A DNA stretch of 6,047 nt from an uncultured Bacillota bacterium. Lineage in GTDB: Bacteria > Bacillota > Clostridia > Peptostreptococcales > Anaerovoracaceae. The translations under genes were made by a program, and so were the position numbers. The stretch covers positions 1-6,047 of the forward strand of contig CASEFF010000261.1 in assembly GCA_949287115.1 (NCBI GenBank). The letters are read 5' to 3'. Below, in pieces: positions 1-5,737 of this stretch. Under the pieces are notes generated by a model. The model was not told the DNA's origin, did no database searches, and worked only from the letters and a program-made list of their open reading frames with translations. Numbering within the stretch: the first letter of the stretch is position 1; each line of letters starts with the position of its first letter.

Positions 1-260
1 CAGTATATGCATGTATCCGTATCGCATATGAGCTTCTCGTCTCCGGAATCAGCCGCAGGCGCTGCGCTGTCGCTTTCAGCCTTTGCTTCTCCCTCTCCGA
101 ACGAGAGACACTTCTTAGGGCACTTGTCGACGCAGGCTCCGCACTTGACGCACGCTTCCTTGTCAACTTCCCATGTCTTTTCTTTTCTGTCCACCTTCAG
201 AGCGTCAGCAGGACACGCCTTGGCACAGAGTCCGCAGTAGATGCACGTATCCTTATCGCA
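1..260. repeat. In-frame 234-bp tandem repeat within echF (partial third copy)
   Basis: Bases 1-26 match bases 235-260 at 23 of 26 positions, an offset of exactly 234 bp or 78 codons. Both copies encode the same start of a ferredoxin module (CDxDTCIYC). The copy beginning at 1-26 is cut by the window edge. A more diverged relation links 208-246 with 487-525 (30 of 39 identical), which is the CP-A-D-A end of the first cluster motif in modules 2 and 1. The pattern fits stepwise duplication, with the module 2 to module 3 step being the younger. Repeat boundaries appear to lie in the acidic linkers. Confidence 0.75.
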
Positions 261-656
261 CGTAAGATCTCCGTCGTCTCCTGCCGAAGCGCCATCGGCC
301 TTTGCCGCAGGCTTCTTTATCTCCACGTCTACCGAATCAACGACCTTCTCAGGACCCGGCTCCGTGTATTTAGGATTCATGTTCAGGCAATTCTTCGGAC
401 ATGCCGCAACGCACTCTCCGCACTGTATGCACTGCATCCTGTGGATTTCCCACTTGCCGCCGTCCCTGTCCACGTTTATAGCATCGGCAGGACACCTCTT
501 GGAACATATACCGCAGAGTATGCACTTATCAGCCTCGATGTCTATGCTGCCTCGTGTCCTCTCCTGCCATTCTCTTTCCACTACCGGATACATGAGAGTC
601 GCAGGTTTTTTGAACGCGCTTTTCAACACTGTCTTCGCTATTTTAAAAGCTCCCAT
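1..656 (-). CDS. echF: Ech hydrogenase ferredoxin subunit EchF, expanded into a polyferredoxin (3' end outside window)
   Basis: Ferredoxin-like subunit expected to carry electrons between soluble ferredoxin and the EchC/EchE core on the cytoplasmic face. The 218 visible codons start at ATG 656, ten bases after the echE stop, with AGGTG seven bases upstream. Residues 1-40 form a short N-terminal region like that of NuoI/EchF. Module 1 has CxxCxxCxxxCP sets at C45/48/51/55 and C76/79/82/86. An Ala/Asp/Lys linker (about 100-130) leads to module 2 with C138/141/144/148 and C169/172/175/179. A second acidic linker (187-207) leads to a third module starting C211, C216, then the edge. Extra Cys occur at 90, 133, 183 and 211. 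Typical EchF is roughly 120-140 residues with two clusters, so this is an extended form with at least four complete clusters and probably six. The frame is open to base 1, so the C-terminus is unseen. The EchF role is inferred from operon position; the ferredoxin fold is certain. Confidence 0.93.
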   Translation of the reverse strand, partial: MGAFKIAKTVLKSAFKKPATLMYPVVEREWQERTRGSIDIEADKCILCGICSKRCPADAINVDRDGGKWEIHRMQCIQCGECVAACPKNCLNMNPKYTEPGPEKVVDSVDVEIKKPAAKADGASAGDDGDLTCDKDTCIYCGLCAKACPADALKVDRKEKTWEVDKEACVKCGACVDKCPKKCLSFGEGEAKAESDSAAPAADSGDEKLICDTDTCIY

Positions 657-666
657 TAACTCTCAC

Positions 667-1749
667 CTACCTTTCTGTACAACTGATGCAAGGGTCGATG
701 GTGAGTACCATCATCGGTACGTCAGCCAGGTCACATCCCTGCAATATCTTAACGAGCGCCGGTATATTCATGTTGGTCGGCGTCCTCACACGCATTCTCT
801 TGAGGAACTTGCTTCCCGCGCCTTTTGCATAGTAGAAAGCTTCTCCTCTAGGCTGCTCAAGCCTTACCATGTATTCGTTCTCGACATTTCCCTTTACAGG
901 TACGTCTACAGGACCGTCCGGGATCTTCTCGACCGCCTTGGTGATAAGGTCTATGGACTGGAACACTTCCCTGATCCTTACCTTACATCTGGCGTAGCAG
1001 TCTCCCGCTTCTTCAACGACAGGCTCAAAATCGAGTTCGCCGTATACGCCGTGGCCGTTTATCAGTCTCATGTCCTGAGCTACACCGGAACCTCTTGCTA
1101 CAGGACCCACCGCACAGAGCTCCATGGCGTCTTCCTTGGAAAGGACTCCGACACCGCACATCCTGTTCTTTACCGAATCATCTTCGATGAACACATCGGT
1201 GATCTCCTTGACTTCGGCTCTTATGCCTTCCAGCTTGGTAACGATCTCCTTCAGCTCTTCGTTGTCGATGTCCTTCCTGAGTCCGCCTACTTTACAGATG
1301 GAGAATATTACTCTTCCGCCTGTCGCCTTTTCAAGGATATCGAGAATTGTCTCCCTTACTCTCCAGCAGTGCATGAACAGGCTCTCGAAGCCGAATGCGT
1401 CTGCCAGAAGTCCCAGCCACAGCAGATGGCTGTGGAGCCTGGACAGTTCATGGAGTATCGTCCTGAGATATTCAGCTCTTTCAGGGATCTTGACGTTCAT
1501 CGCGCCTTCTATGGCTGCCGATGCGCCCCAACCATGTCCGAAACTGCATATACCGCAGATACGCTCTATAACATATACCATCTGGGTATAGTCCCTTTTT
1601 TCCACCAGCTTTTCCAGTCCTCTATGGATAAATCCGATAGACGGAATGGCTTCCACTACTGTTTCATCCTCGACTACCAGGTCGATGTGAACAGGTTCCG
1701 GGAGTACCGGATGCTGTGGTCCGAAAGGAATTATAGTTTTCTTACCCAT
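667..1749 (-). CDS. echE: Ech [NiFe]-hydrogenase large (catalytic) subunit EchE
   Basis: Catalytic subunit that reduces protons to H2, or oxidises H2, at a NiFe(CN)2CO centre; related to complex I NuoD. The 360-residue length is normal for EchE. The N-terminal nickel motif ERICGIC places C65 and C68, and the C-terminal motif DPCISC places C354 and C357; all four are the expected NiFe ligands, so the enzyme looks active and is not a hydrogenase-minus NuoD. A conserved Glu in GFIHRGLEKL (E46) and the GPVARGSGV segment also match the family. The protein stops three residues after the last ligand Cys, leaving no C-terminal peptide for a maturation protease, as I recall for some Ech/Coo-type large subunits. 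Start ATG 1749 has GGAAGGT seven bases upstream and lies 18 nt after echD. No hyp maturation genes are in the window, so they must be elsewhere. Confidence 0.97.
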   Translation of the reverse strand: MGKKTIIPFGPQHPVLPEPVHIDLVVEDETVVEAIPSIGFIHRGLEKLVEKRDYTQMVYVIERICGICSFGHGWGASAAIEGAMNVKIPERAEYLRTILHELSRLHSHLLWLGLLADAFGFESLFMHCWRVRETILDILEKATGGRVIFSICKVGGLRKDIDNEELKEIVTKLEGIRAEVKEITDVFIEDDSVKNRMCGVGVLSKEDAMELCAVGPVARGSGVAQDMRLINGHGVYGELDFEPVVEEAGDCYARCKVRIREVFQSIDLITKAVEKIPDGPVDVPVKGNVENEYMVRLEQPRGEAFYYAKGAGSKFLKRMRVRTPTNMNIPALVKILQGCDLADVPMMVLTIDPCISCTER

Positions 1750-1767
1750 ATTAATTACCTTCCTTTC

Positions 1768-2127
1768 CTATTTCTTCGGATTCCATGGAGTAGGTTCGGC
1801 AACCTTGAAGAAGTTGCCTTCGTAATCCAGTTCCATATGATTGAATTTTATACCGAACAGGTCATGCATTTCATTTTCATATATGAATGCCGGCCAGTAT
1901 ACCCCGGTTATGCTCTCAACTTCCTTTCCATAAGGAACGATGAGCTTGAGGTTTTTCAGCACATGATCCTTGTCGAACGAGTAGATTATCTCACAATCGT
2001 CGCCCACTACGGTCGCACACGCCTGACCGAACCTGTATCCTTCAGCCTTCAGATCCTTTACCTCCGACAGGAGTCGGGAAAGCTCAACAGGTGTGAAATT
2101 CTGTTCAAGGTTTACTCTTTCACTCAT
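1768..2127 (-). CDS. echD: Ech hydrogenase subunit EchD (NuoC / 30-kDa-like)
   Basis: Small soluble subunit of the hydrogenase arm, homologous to complex I NuoC, thought to be structural and without cofactors. It is 119 residues, the short form typical of Ech complexes rather than the longer respiratory NuoC. The diagnostic block is at residues 72-93: S-I-T-G-V-Y-W, then ENEMHDLFGI, matching the NuoC E-R-E-x-x-D-L-F-G-I signature, with N substituting for R at 85. The N-terminal half has a predicted helix and beta segment (VKDLKAEGYRF, CEIIYSF) as in the family. Start ATG 2127 shares its A with the echC TGA stop, and the Shine-Dalgarno site lies inside echC, so translation should be coupled to echC. 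Two Cys (37, 45) are not in a cluster motif. Confidence 0.93.
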   Translation of the reverse strand: MSERVNLEQNFTPVELSRLLSEVKDLKAEGYRFGQACATVVGDDCEIIYSFDKDHVLKNLKLIVPYGKEVESITGVYWPAFIYENEMHDLFGIKFNHMELDYEGNFFKVAEPTPWNPKK

Positions 2128-2636
2128 CAGTTTTCCCCTCCTTCTTCCGTTTTCGTTTCTGCGGTTTCTTCGCTTTCATCCGTTGCGGCATCCTCTGCCA
2201 GCTCCTCGCTCTTCGCCAGTTTGTCCCTCTTTTCCTGAAGGACAGCCAGTCCCTTTACAACGCCGTCTATTATGGCTTCAGGTCTGGCAGCGCAGCCCGG
2301 AACATATACGTCTACCGGAATTACCGTATCGACGCCGCCCATGATGTTGTAGCACTGCTTGAACACGCCTGCCGTACATGCGCATATTCCGACAGCTACC
2401 ACTACTTTAGGTTCAGGCATCTGATCGTATATCTGCTTTACGACATCCTTGTTCTGCTCGTTTACGGAGCCGGTCACGAGAAATACGTCCGCATGCTTCG
2501 GGTTTCCCGTATTTATGATACCGAATCTTTCCACGTCATACATAGGTGTGAGACATGCCAGAACTTCTATATCACATCCGTTGCAGCTGGATCCGTCATA
2601 ATGTATGACCCATGGTGATTTCGCAATATATGACAT
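2127..2636 (-). CDS. echC: Ech [NiFe]-hydrogenase small subunit EchC (NuoB-like) with acidic C-terminal tail
   Basis: Small subunit carrying the proximal [4Fe-4S] cluster that relays electrons between EchF and the NiFe site of EchE; homologous to NuoB. The cluster ligands are visible: C18 and C21 in SSCNGCDIE, C85 in VAVGICAC, and C115 in VYVPGC. The core domain ends near residue 140. Residues 141-169 form a low-complexity, strongly acidic tail rich in Glu, Asp, Ala and Thr that is not part of the usual fold. No Tat signal is present, fitting a cytoplasm-facing subunit, unlike periplasmic uptake hydrogenases. Start ATG 2636 follows a near-perfect AAGGAGGTG at five bases, 13 nt after echB. The 3' end overlaps echD by one base. 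Confidence 0.96.
   Translation of the reverse strand: MSYIAKSPWVIHYDGSSCNGCDIEVLACLTPMYDVERFGIINTGNPKHADVFLVTGSVNEQNKDVVKQIYDQMPEPKVVVAVGICACTAGVFKQCYNIMGGVDTVIPVDVYVPGCAARPEAIIDGVVKGLAVLQEKRDKLAKSEELAEDAATDESEETAETKTEEGGEN
2135..2143 (-). promoter_or_regulatory. echD Shine-Dalgarno site inside the end of echC
   Basis: AAGGAGGGG lies seven bases before the echD ATG and is read as the Glu-Gly-Gly codons closing echC. With the TGATG stop-start overlap this supports start 2127 and translational coupling of echC and echD, whose products bind each other. Confidence 0.8.
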
Positions 2637-2641
2637 TTCTA

Positions 2642-2650
2642 CACCTCCTT
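2642..2650 (-). promoter_or_regulatory. echC Shine-Dalgarno site
   Basis: AAGGAGGTG, fully complementary to a bacterial anti-SD tail, sits five bases before ATG 2636 and abuts the echB TAA stop (2652-2650). It fixes the echC start and is the strongest internal ribosome site of the operon. Confidence 0.85.
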
Positions 2651-3519
2651 TATCCTATCAAATACAATACGAAAATGTTTATCACACCGCAGACGATGGC
2701 AACGATCCACGCCGATTTGAACGCGAACTGCCACTTCATCCTTGCGAAGCTGTTGTCTATGAGAACTTCGAAGAAGTATGTAACTATACATACAACAACG
2801 CCGATTATCGTTCCCCATATCGTGCCGTTGGCAAAGAACAGGAACACAAAGCCCAGCAGGAATATGTTCTCATACCAGTGTGATATCTCTATCCAACCGA
2901 GAGTCCTTCCGGAAAATTCCGTCGTAAGACCTCTTACCAGTTCCTGATGTGCGTGGTGCGACATACTCAGGTCGAACGGCGACTTCCTGAACTTGATGGT
3001 CAGGATGAACACGAATCCGATGAATATACCGATCAGCGGCAGGAACGGCATCGACGCTCCGCCGAGGATATCGCCTACCGTGAAGCTTCCGCAGTACATG
3101 TAGAAACCTATGGCCGTCATCAGCACCATCGGCTCATAAGCCATCATCTGCAGCAGCTCACGCTCAGCACCGACCTGAGCATAAGGCGAATTGGACGAAA
3201 ATGCCGCGATGATGAGAAATGCACTGGCTACCGTCAGTGTGAATATCACCAGCAGAAGATCTCCGCCTCCGAAGAATATGGCTCCGGAAGCCATTACGAA
3301 TATAACGAAGACCAGAACGTAATAATCCTGCACTCTCGTTACAGTCTGCTTTTCCTTTTCAAACAGCTTTAACACATCGTAGAAAGGCTGGAGTACCGGA
3401 GGTCCCACCCTTCTCTGCATCCTTGCCGACAGTTTTCTGTCAAGACCTGCCAGAAGGCCTCCCGCAAGAGGAGCCAAGATCAGGTATGCGATTATGGATA
3501 TTATATTCTCGATAATCAT
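2650..3519 (-). CDS. echB: Ech hydrogenase membrane subunit EchB (NuoH-like)
   Basis: Integral membrane subunit that anchors the hydrogenase arm and couples its redox chemistry to ion movement; homologous to complex I NuoH/ND1. It has 289 residues and about eight hydrophobic segments (for example 5-25, 66-107, 125-143, 158-176, 218-256, 266-288). Family motifs: RRVGPPVLQPFYDVLKLFEK (residues 36-55), GAERELLQMMAYEP (117-130), and the loop at 178-205 containing SPFDLSMSHHAHQE and RGLTTEFSGR. The HHAHQE form resembles Ech-type rather than quinone-reducing NuoH. Near the C-terminus DNSFARMKW (255-263) matches the NuoH terminal loop. Start ATG 3519 shares one base with the echA TAA stop, and its ribosome site is inside echA. 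Confidence 0.96.
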   Translation of the reverse strand: MIIENIISIIAYLILAPLAGGLLAGLDRKLSARMQRRVGPPVLQPFYDVLKLFEKEKQTVTRVQDYYVLVFVIFVMASGAIFFGGGDLLLVIFTLTVASAFLIIAAFSSNSPYAQVGAERELLQMMAYEPMVLMTAIGFYMYCGSFTVGDILGGASMPFLPLIGIFIGFVFILTIKFRKSPFDLSMSHHAHQELVRGLTTEFSGRTLGWIEISHWYENIFLLGFVFLFFANGTIWGTIIGVVVCIVTYFFEVLIDNSFARMKWQFAFKSAWIVAIVCGVINIFVLYLIG

Positions 3520-5447
3520 TATATGACACCTCCCAACAAGCTGACAAGGGTACCGACCATGATACCGATGCCTATAACCAGCATAGCGGTGGTCAGTATA
3601 CCGCCTATGAGATTCATCTTCTTTTCACCGAAATAAGTTTCCATGTGCCAGTTTCTCAGGGTGAATTCAACGTCCTTACCCATCGATCCGCGATAAGTTC
3701 TGTTGTCTCCCTCATTGACACCTGCAAGGTATATAGGTACGATCTTTTTCTTCGACTTGCCGAAGCAGAAAGCCGTGAGCAGTACCAGTACCACCAGCAT
3801 AACGACCATGATGATCATGTTGCTGGACGAAAGTACCGATGCGGCCATTCCTCCGAACACGCCTTCGAGATAAGGTACCAGCAGGTACATGGATATGAGT
3901 GGGAATATGAGACATACCACTATGGTGAGTACCGTCAGCGTTCCCTGTACGAACCACTCTTCCTTGTGGACATTCTGCTGGATGTTCTTTTCATTGGCTA
4001 CTATCGCCGAAAGCTTACCCATCCACTTTATCCAGTAGAACGCGGTAACCGCACTTCCGAAGCATATTATGCCTACCAGTATGAAGTTGCCCGAATCAAC
4101 GAACGAAGTCATTGCAGCCCACTTGGATATCAGCATACCGAACGGTGCGAGGAACATTCCCGCTATACCTATGAGCATGAAGCTTGCCAGTCTCGGCATC
4201 CTCATGAAGAGTCCGTCCATGTCCTCGATGTCTCTGCTTCCGATGTTGTGCTCAGCAGTACCTACGCAGAGGAACAGCAGCGACTTGGTAACGGCGTGGA
4301 ATATGATGAGCATTATACCTGCCCATACAGCTTCCGCAGTACCTATGCCTCCGCATGTAACGATCAGACCGAGGTTGGCGATCGTCGAATACGCCAGCAC
4401 TCTCTTTGCGTTGCTCTGCGATATGGCTGCGAACGAAGCCATCAGGAACGTTATTCCTCCAACCATCATCGTCATGATGCCGGCAAAGTTTCCTATACCG
4501 AGAACAGGTGACAGTTTTATTATCATGAATACACCGGCTTTTACCATCGTTGACGAGTGGAGCAGAGCCGATGTCGGCGTAGGTGCCACCATAGCGCCAA
4601 GCAGCCAGCTGTTGAACGGCATCTGTGCTGCCTTCGTTATGCCTGCAAACGCGAAGAACGCCGCAGGGATGGCTACGATCTCGCCGTATACCGAACCGTA
4701 CATAAGCATAGCGTCAAGTTCTATCGTACCGAATACCGTGCCCAGTACCACGATGCCGACAGCGAAGCTCAATCCTCCGAGGAGGTTCATGATCAGCGCT
4801 CTGAAAGCGTTGTTCGTAGCTTCCTCTGTCTTCGTGAATCCGATGAGCCAGAACGACGAAAGACTGGTGATCTCCCAGAAGAAGTACATCCATATCATAT
4901 TGTTGGATGTTACGAGACCTACCATTGCGCCGAGGAATATGAACATCACGAAGAAGAACCAAGGTCTTCTGTCAGGCTCGTCAGCGTGATGATGCTGGAA
5001 ATCCTTCATATATCCCAACGCGTAAACAGTTATCAAAGAACCGATGATACCGATGATCAGTATCATGATGATCGAAAGTCTGTCAACATACATGTTGCTC
5101 CTGACTTCCATGCCGTGCACTTTAGTAAGCTCAAACCAGATCAACAGCGGTGTCTGGATGATGGCAAAGAGAGAAGCCAGATATTTCTTATGTCTTATAC
5201 CGATTATGATGATATATATCGCAAGCAGAGCTTCGATAGCCATCATAATGTAGTTGACAAATTCAGCGTGGAACTCGAAGGAGGTCCCCCCTGATTTGAA
5301 ATACTGGACAGCCACGACGATGGATGCCGCAGCGATGACTATCGCAGCCAGCTTGACAACCACGTCTCTGACCTTATCCTCTTTACTTACTAAAAGAATC
5401 AAGGCAATAATTATTGGGAATCCAATAAGAAAAAGAATAGTGCCCAT
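3519..5447 (-). CDS. echA: Ech hydrogenase ion-translocating subunit EchA (NuoL/Mrp antiporter-like)
   Basis: Large proton-conducting-transporter family membrane protein, the presumed H+ (or Na+) pump of the complex. The 642 residues make many transmembrane segments. Key buried charges of the family are present: E192 in YFFWEITSLSSFWLIGF, K272 in GITKAAQMPF, H296 and K303 in LLHSSTMVKAG, H384 and K388 in FHAVTKSLL, and K442 in MLISKWAAM. The broken-helix signature around APTPTSALLHSST (residues 288-300) is typical of NuoL/M/N. A hydrophilic stretch at about 563-610 precedes a last membrane helix (612-640), as in Ech/Hyc homologues; the long NuoL lateral helix is not obvious. Start ATG 5447 follows AGGAGG at five bases and is the first gene of the operon. 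Whether protons or sodium are carried cannot be read from sequence. Confidence 0.95.
   Translation of the reverse strand: MGTILFLIGFPIIIALILLVSKEDKVRDVVVKLAAIVIAAASIVVAVQYFKSGGTSFEFHAEFVNYIMMAIEALLAIYIIIIGIRHKKYLASLFAIIQTPLLIWFELTKVHGMEVRSNMYVDRLSIIMILIIGIIGSLITVYALGYMKDFQHHHADEPDRRPWFFFVMFIFLGAMVGLVTSNNMIWMYFFWEITSLSSFWLIGFTKTEEATNNAFRALIMNLLGGLSFAVGIVVLGTVFGTIELDAMLMYGSVYGEIVAIPAAFFAFAGITKAAQMPFNSWLLGAMVAPTPTSALLHSSTMVKAGVFMIIKLSPVLGIGNFAGIMTMMVGGITFLMASFAAISQSNAKRVLAYSTIANLGLIVTCGGIGTAEAVWAGIMLIIFHAVTKSLLFLCVGTAEHNIGSRDIEDMDGLFMRMPRLASFMLIGIAGMFLAPFGMLISKWAAMTSFVDSGNFILVGIICFGSAVTAFYWIKWMGKLSAIVANEKNIQQNVHKEEWFVQGTLTVLTIVVCLIFPLISMYLLVPYLEGVFGGMAASVLSSSNMIIMVVMLVVLVLLTAFCFGKSKKKIVPIYLAGVNEGDNRTYRGSMGKDVEFTLRNWHMETYFGEKKMNLIGGILTTAMLVIGIGIMVGTLVSLLGGVI
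3527..3534 (-). promoter_or_regulatory. echB Shine-Dalgarno site inside the end of echA
   Basis: GGGAGGTG lies seven bases before ATG 3519 and encodes the Gly-Gly of the echA C-terminus. Together with the TAATG overlap it supports coupled synthesis of the two membrane subunits. Confidence 0.8.
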
Positions 5448-5452
5448 ACAAT

Positions 5453-5459
5453 CCTCCTA
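5453..5459 (-). promoter_or_regulatory. echA Shine-Dalgarno site
   Basis: TAGGAGG is five bases before ATG 5447, deciding this start; no in-frame alternative upstream has a comparable site. Confidence 0.85.
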
Positions 5460-5497
5460 ATAACAAAAAACTAACCGAGCTATAAATTCTCATGCCT

Positions 5498-5527
5498 ATT
5501 ATACATATATATATGACGAATAATCAA
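5498..5527 (-). promoter_or_regulatory. Candidate proximal sigma-70-type promoter of the ech operon
   Basis: A consensus -10 TATAAT (5503-5498) lies 18 bases downstream of TTGATT (5527-5522), which matches the -35 consensus at four of six. Transcription would begin near 5491, giving a leader of about 44 nt before echA. The spacer contains the perfect 12-bp palindrome CATATATATATG (5504-5515). No riboswitch or attenuator fits in so short a leader. Based on sequence match only. Confidence 0.6.
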
Positions 5528-5573
5528 GCCAAAACCAATATGCGAAATACTCTGAAAACTCGTCATTTCCTTG

Positions 5574-5601
5574 ATTTTACAGAACTTGCAGGCTGTGTTA
5601 A
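5574..5601 (-). promoter_or_regulatory. Candidate distal promoter of the ech operon
   Basis: TTAACA (5601-5596; five of six to TTGACA) and TAAAAT (5579-5574; five of six to TATAAT) are 16 bases apart, predicting a start near 5567 and a leader of about 120 nt. Its -35 box is part of the Rex-like sequence at 5595-5612, so that site would be well placed for repression. AT-rich intergenic DNA yields such matches by chance, so this is weaker than the proximal promoter. Confidence 0.35.
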
Positions 5602-5612
5602 TTTTTTCGCAA
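5595..5612 (-). promoter_or_regulatory. Rex-like operator candidate
   Basis: TTGCGAAAAAATTAACAC matches the clostridial Rex operator TTGTTAA-N4-TTAACAA at 11 of 14 defined positions, with the right half nearly perfect. Rex is a repressor that senses NADH/NAD+ and controls fermentation and hydrogenase genes in many Firmicutes. The site overlaps the distal promoter -35 box but is about 70 bp upstream of the proximal one. No rex gene is in the window. Confidence 0.35.
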
Positions 5613-5664
5613 GTTTATCATGGCAAAAAAACAACCTTGTCCCGCCGTGTATGAAAATGCATAT

Positions 5665-5698
5665 AAGTAAAAGCCGCGCCGGGTCGTCCCGGCGCGGC
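5665..5698 (-). terminator. Rho-independent terminator after the upstream membrane-protein gene
   Basis: A perfect 11-bp GC-only stem (5698-5688 with 5683-5673) closes a 4-base loop and is followed on the minus strand by TTTTACTTAT. It lies about 40 bases after the stop codon of the gene at 5738. There is no T-run on the plus-strand side, so it acts in the minus direction only. It should insulate echA from upstream transcription and makes an independent ech promoter necessary. Confidence 0.85.
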
Positions 5699-5737
5699 GC
5701 ATATCGTCGTAATATCGCTTTAACATCGTAGATAAAA

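Noticed and set aside
241..2238. 665-codon open frame on the plus strand, antisense to echC, echD, echE and echF
   Set aside because: It runs opposite to well-supported genes, is low in any domain signal, and arises from codon bias of the real minus-strand frames, which carry all family motifs.
3541..3920. Recurring GGTAC/TACCG words on the plus strand suggesting a repeat
   Set aside because: They fall in codons for Gly, Thr, Val and Tyr of echA at irregular spacing; explained by codon preference.
3645..5294. Long plus-strand open frames opposite echA
   Set aside because: Antisense to a clear 642-residue NuoL-like gene; translations are rich in His, Tyr, Arg and Ser without hydrophobic or domain pattern.
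5545..5566. Possible CcpA cre site around TGAAAACTCGTCA
   Set aside because: The central CG and the spacing of the half-sites do not fit the cre consensus; several mismatches at defined positions.
5492..5731. 79-codon plus-strand frame in the intergenic region
   Set aside because: It lies across the promoters and the terminator stem, and has no good Shine-Dalgarno sequence.
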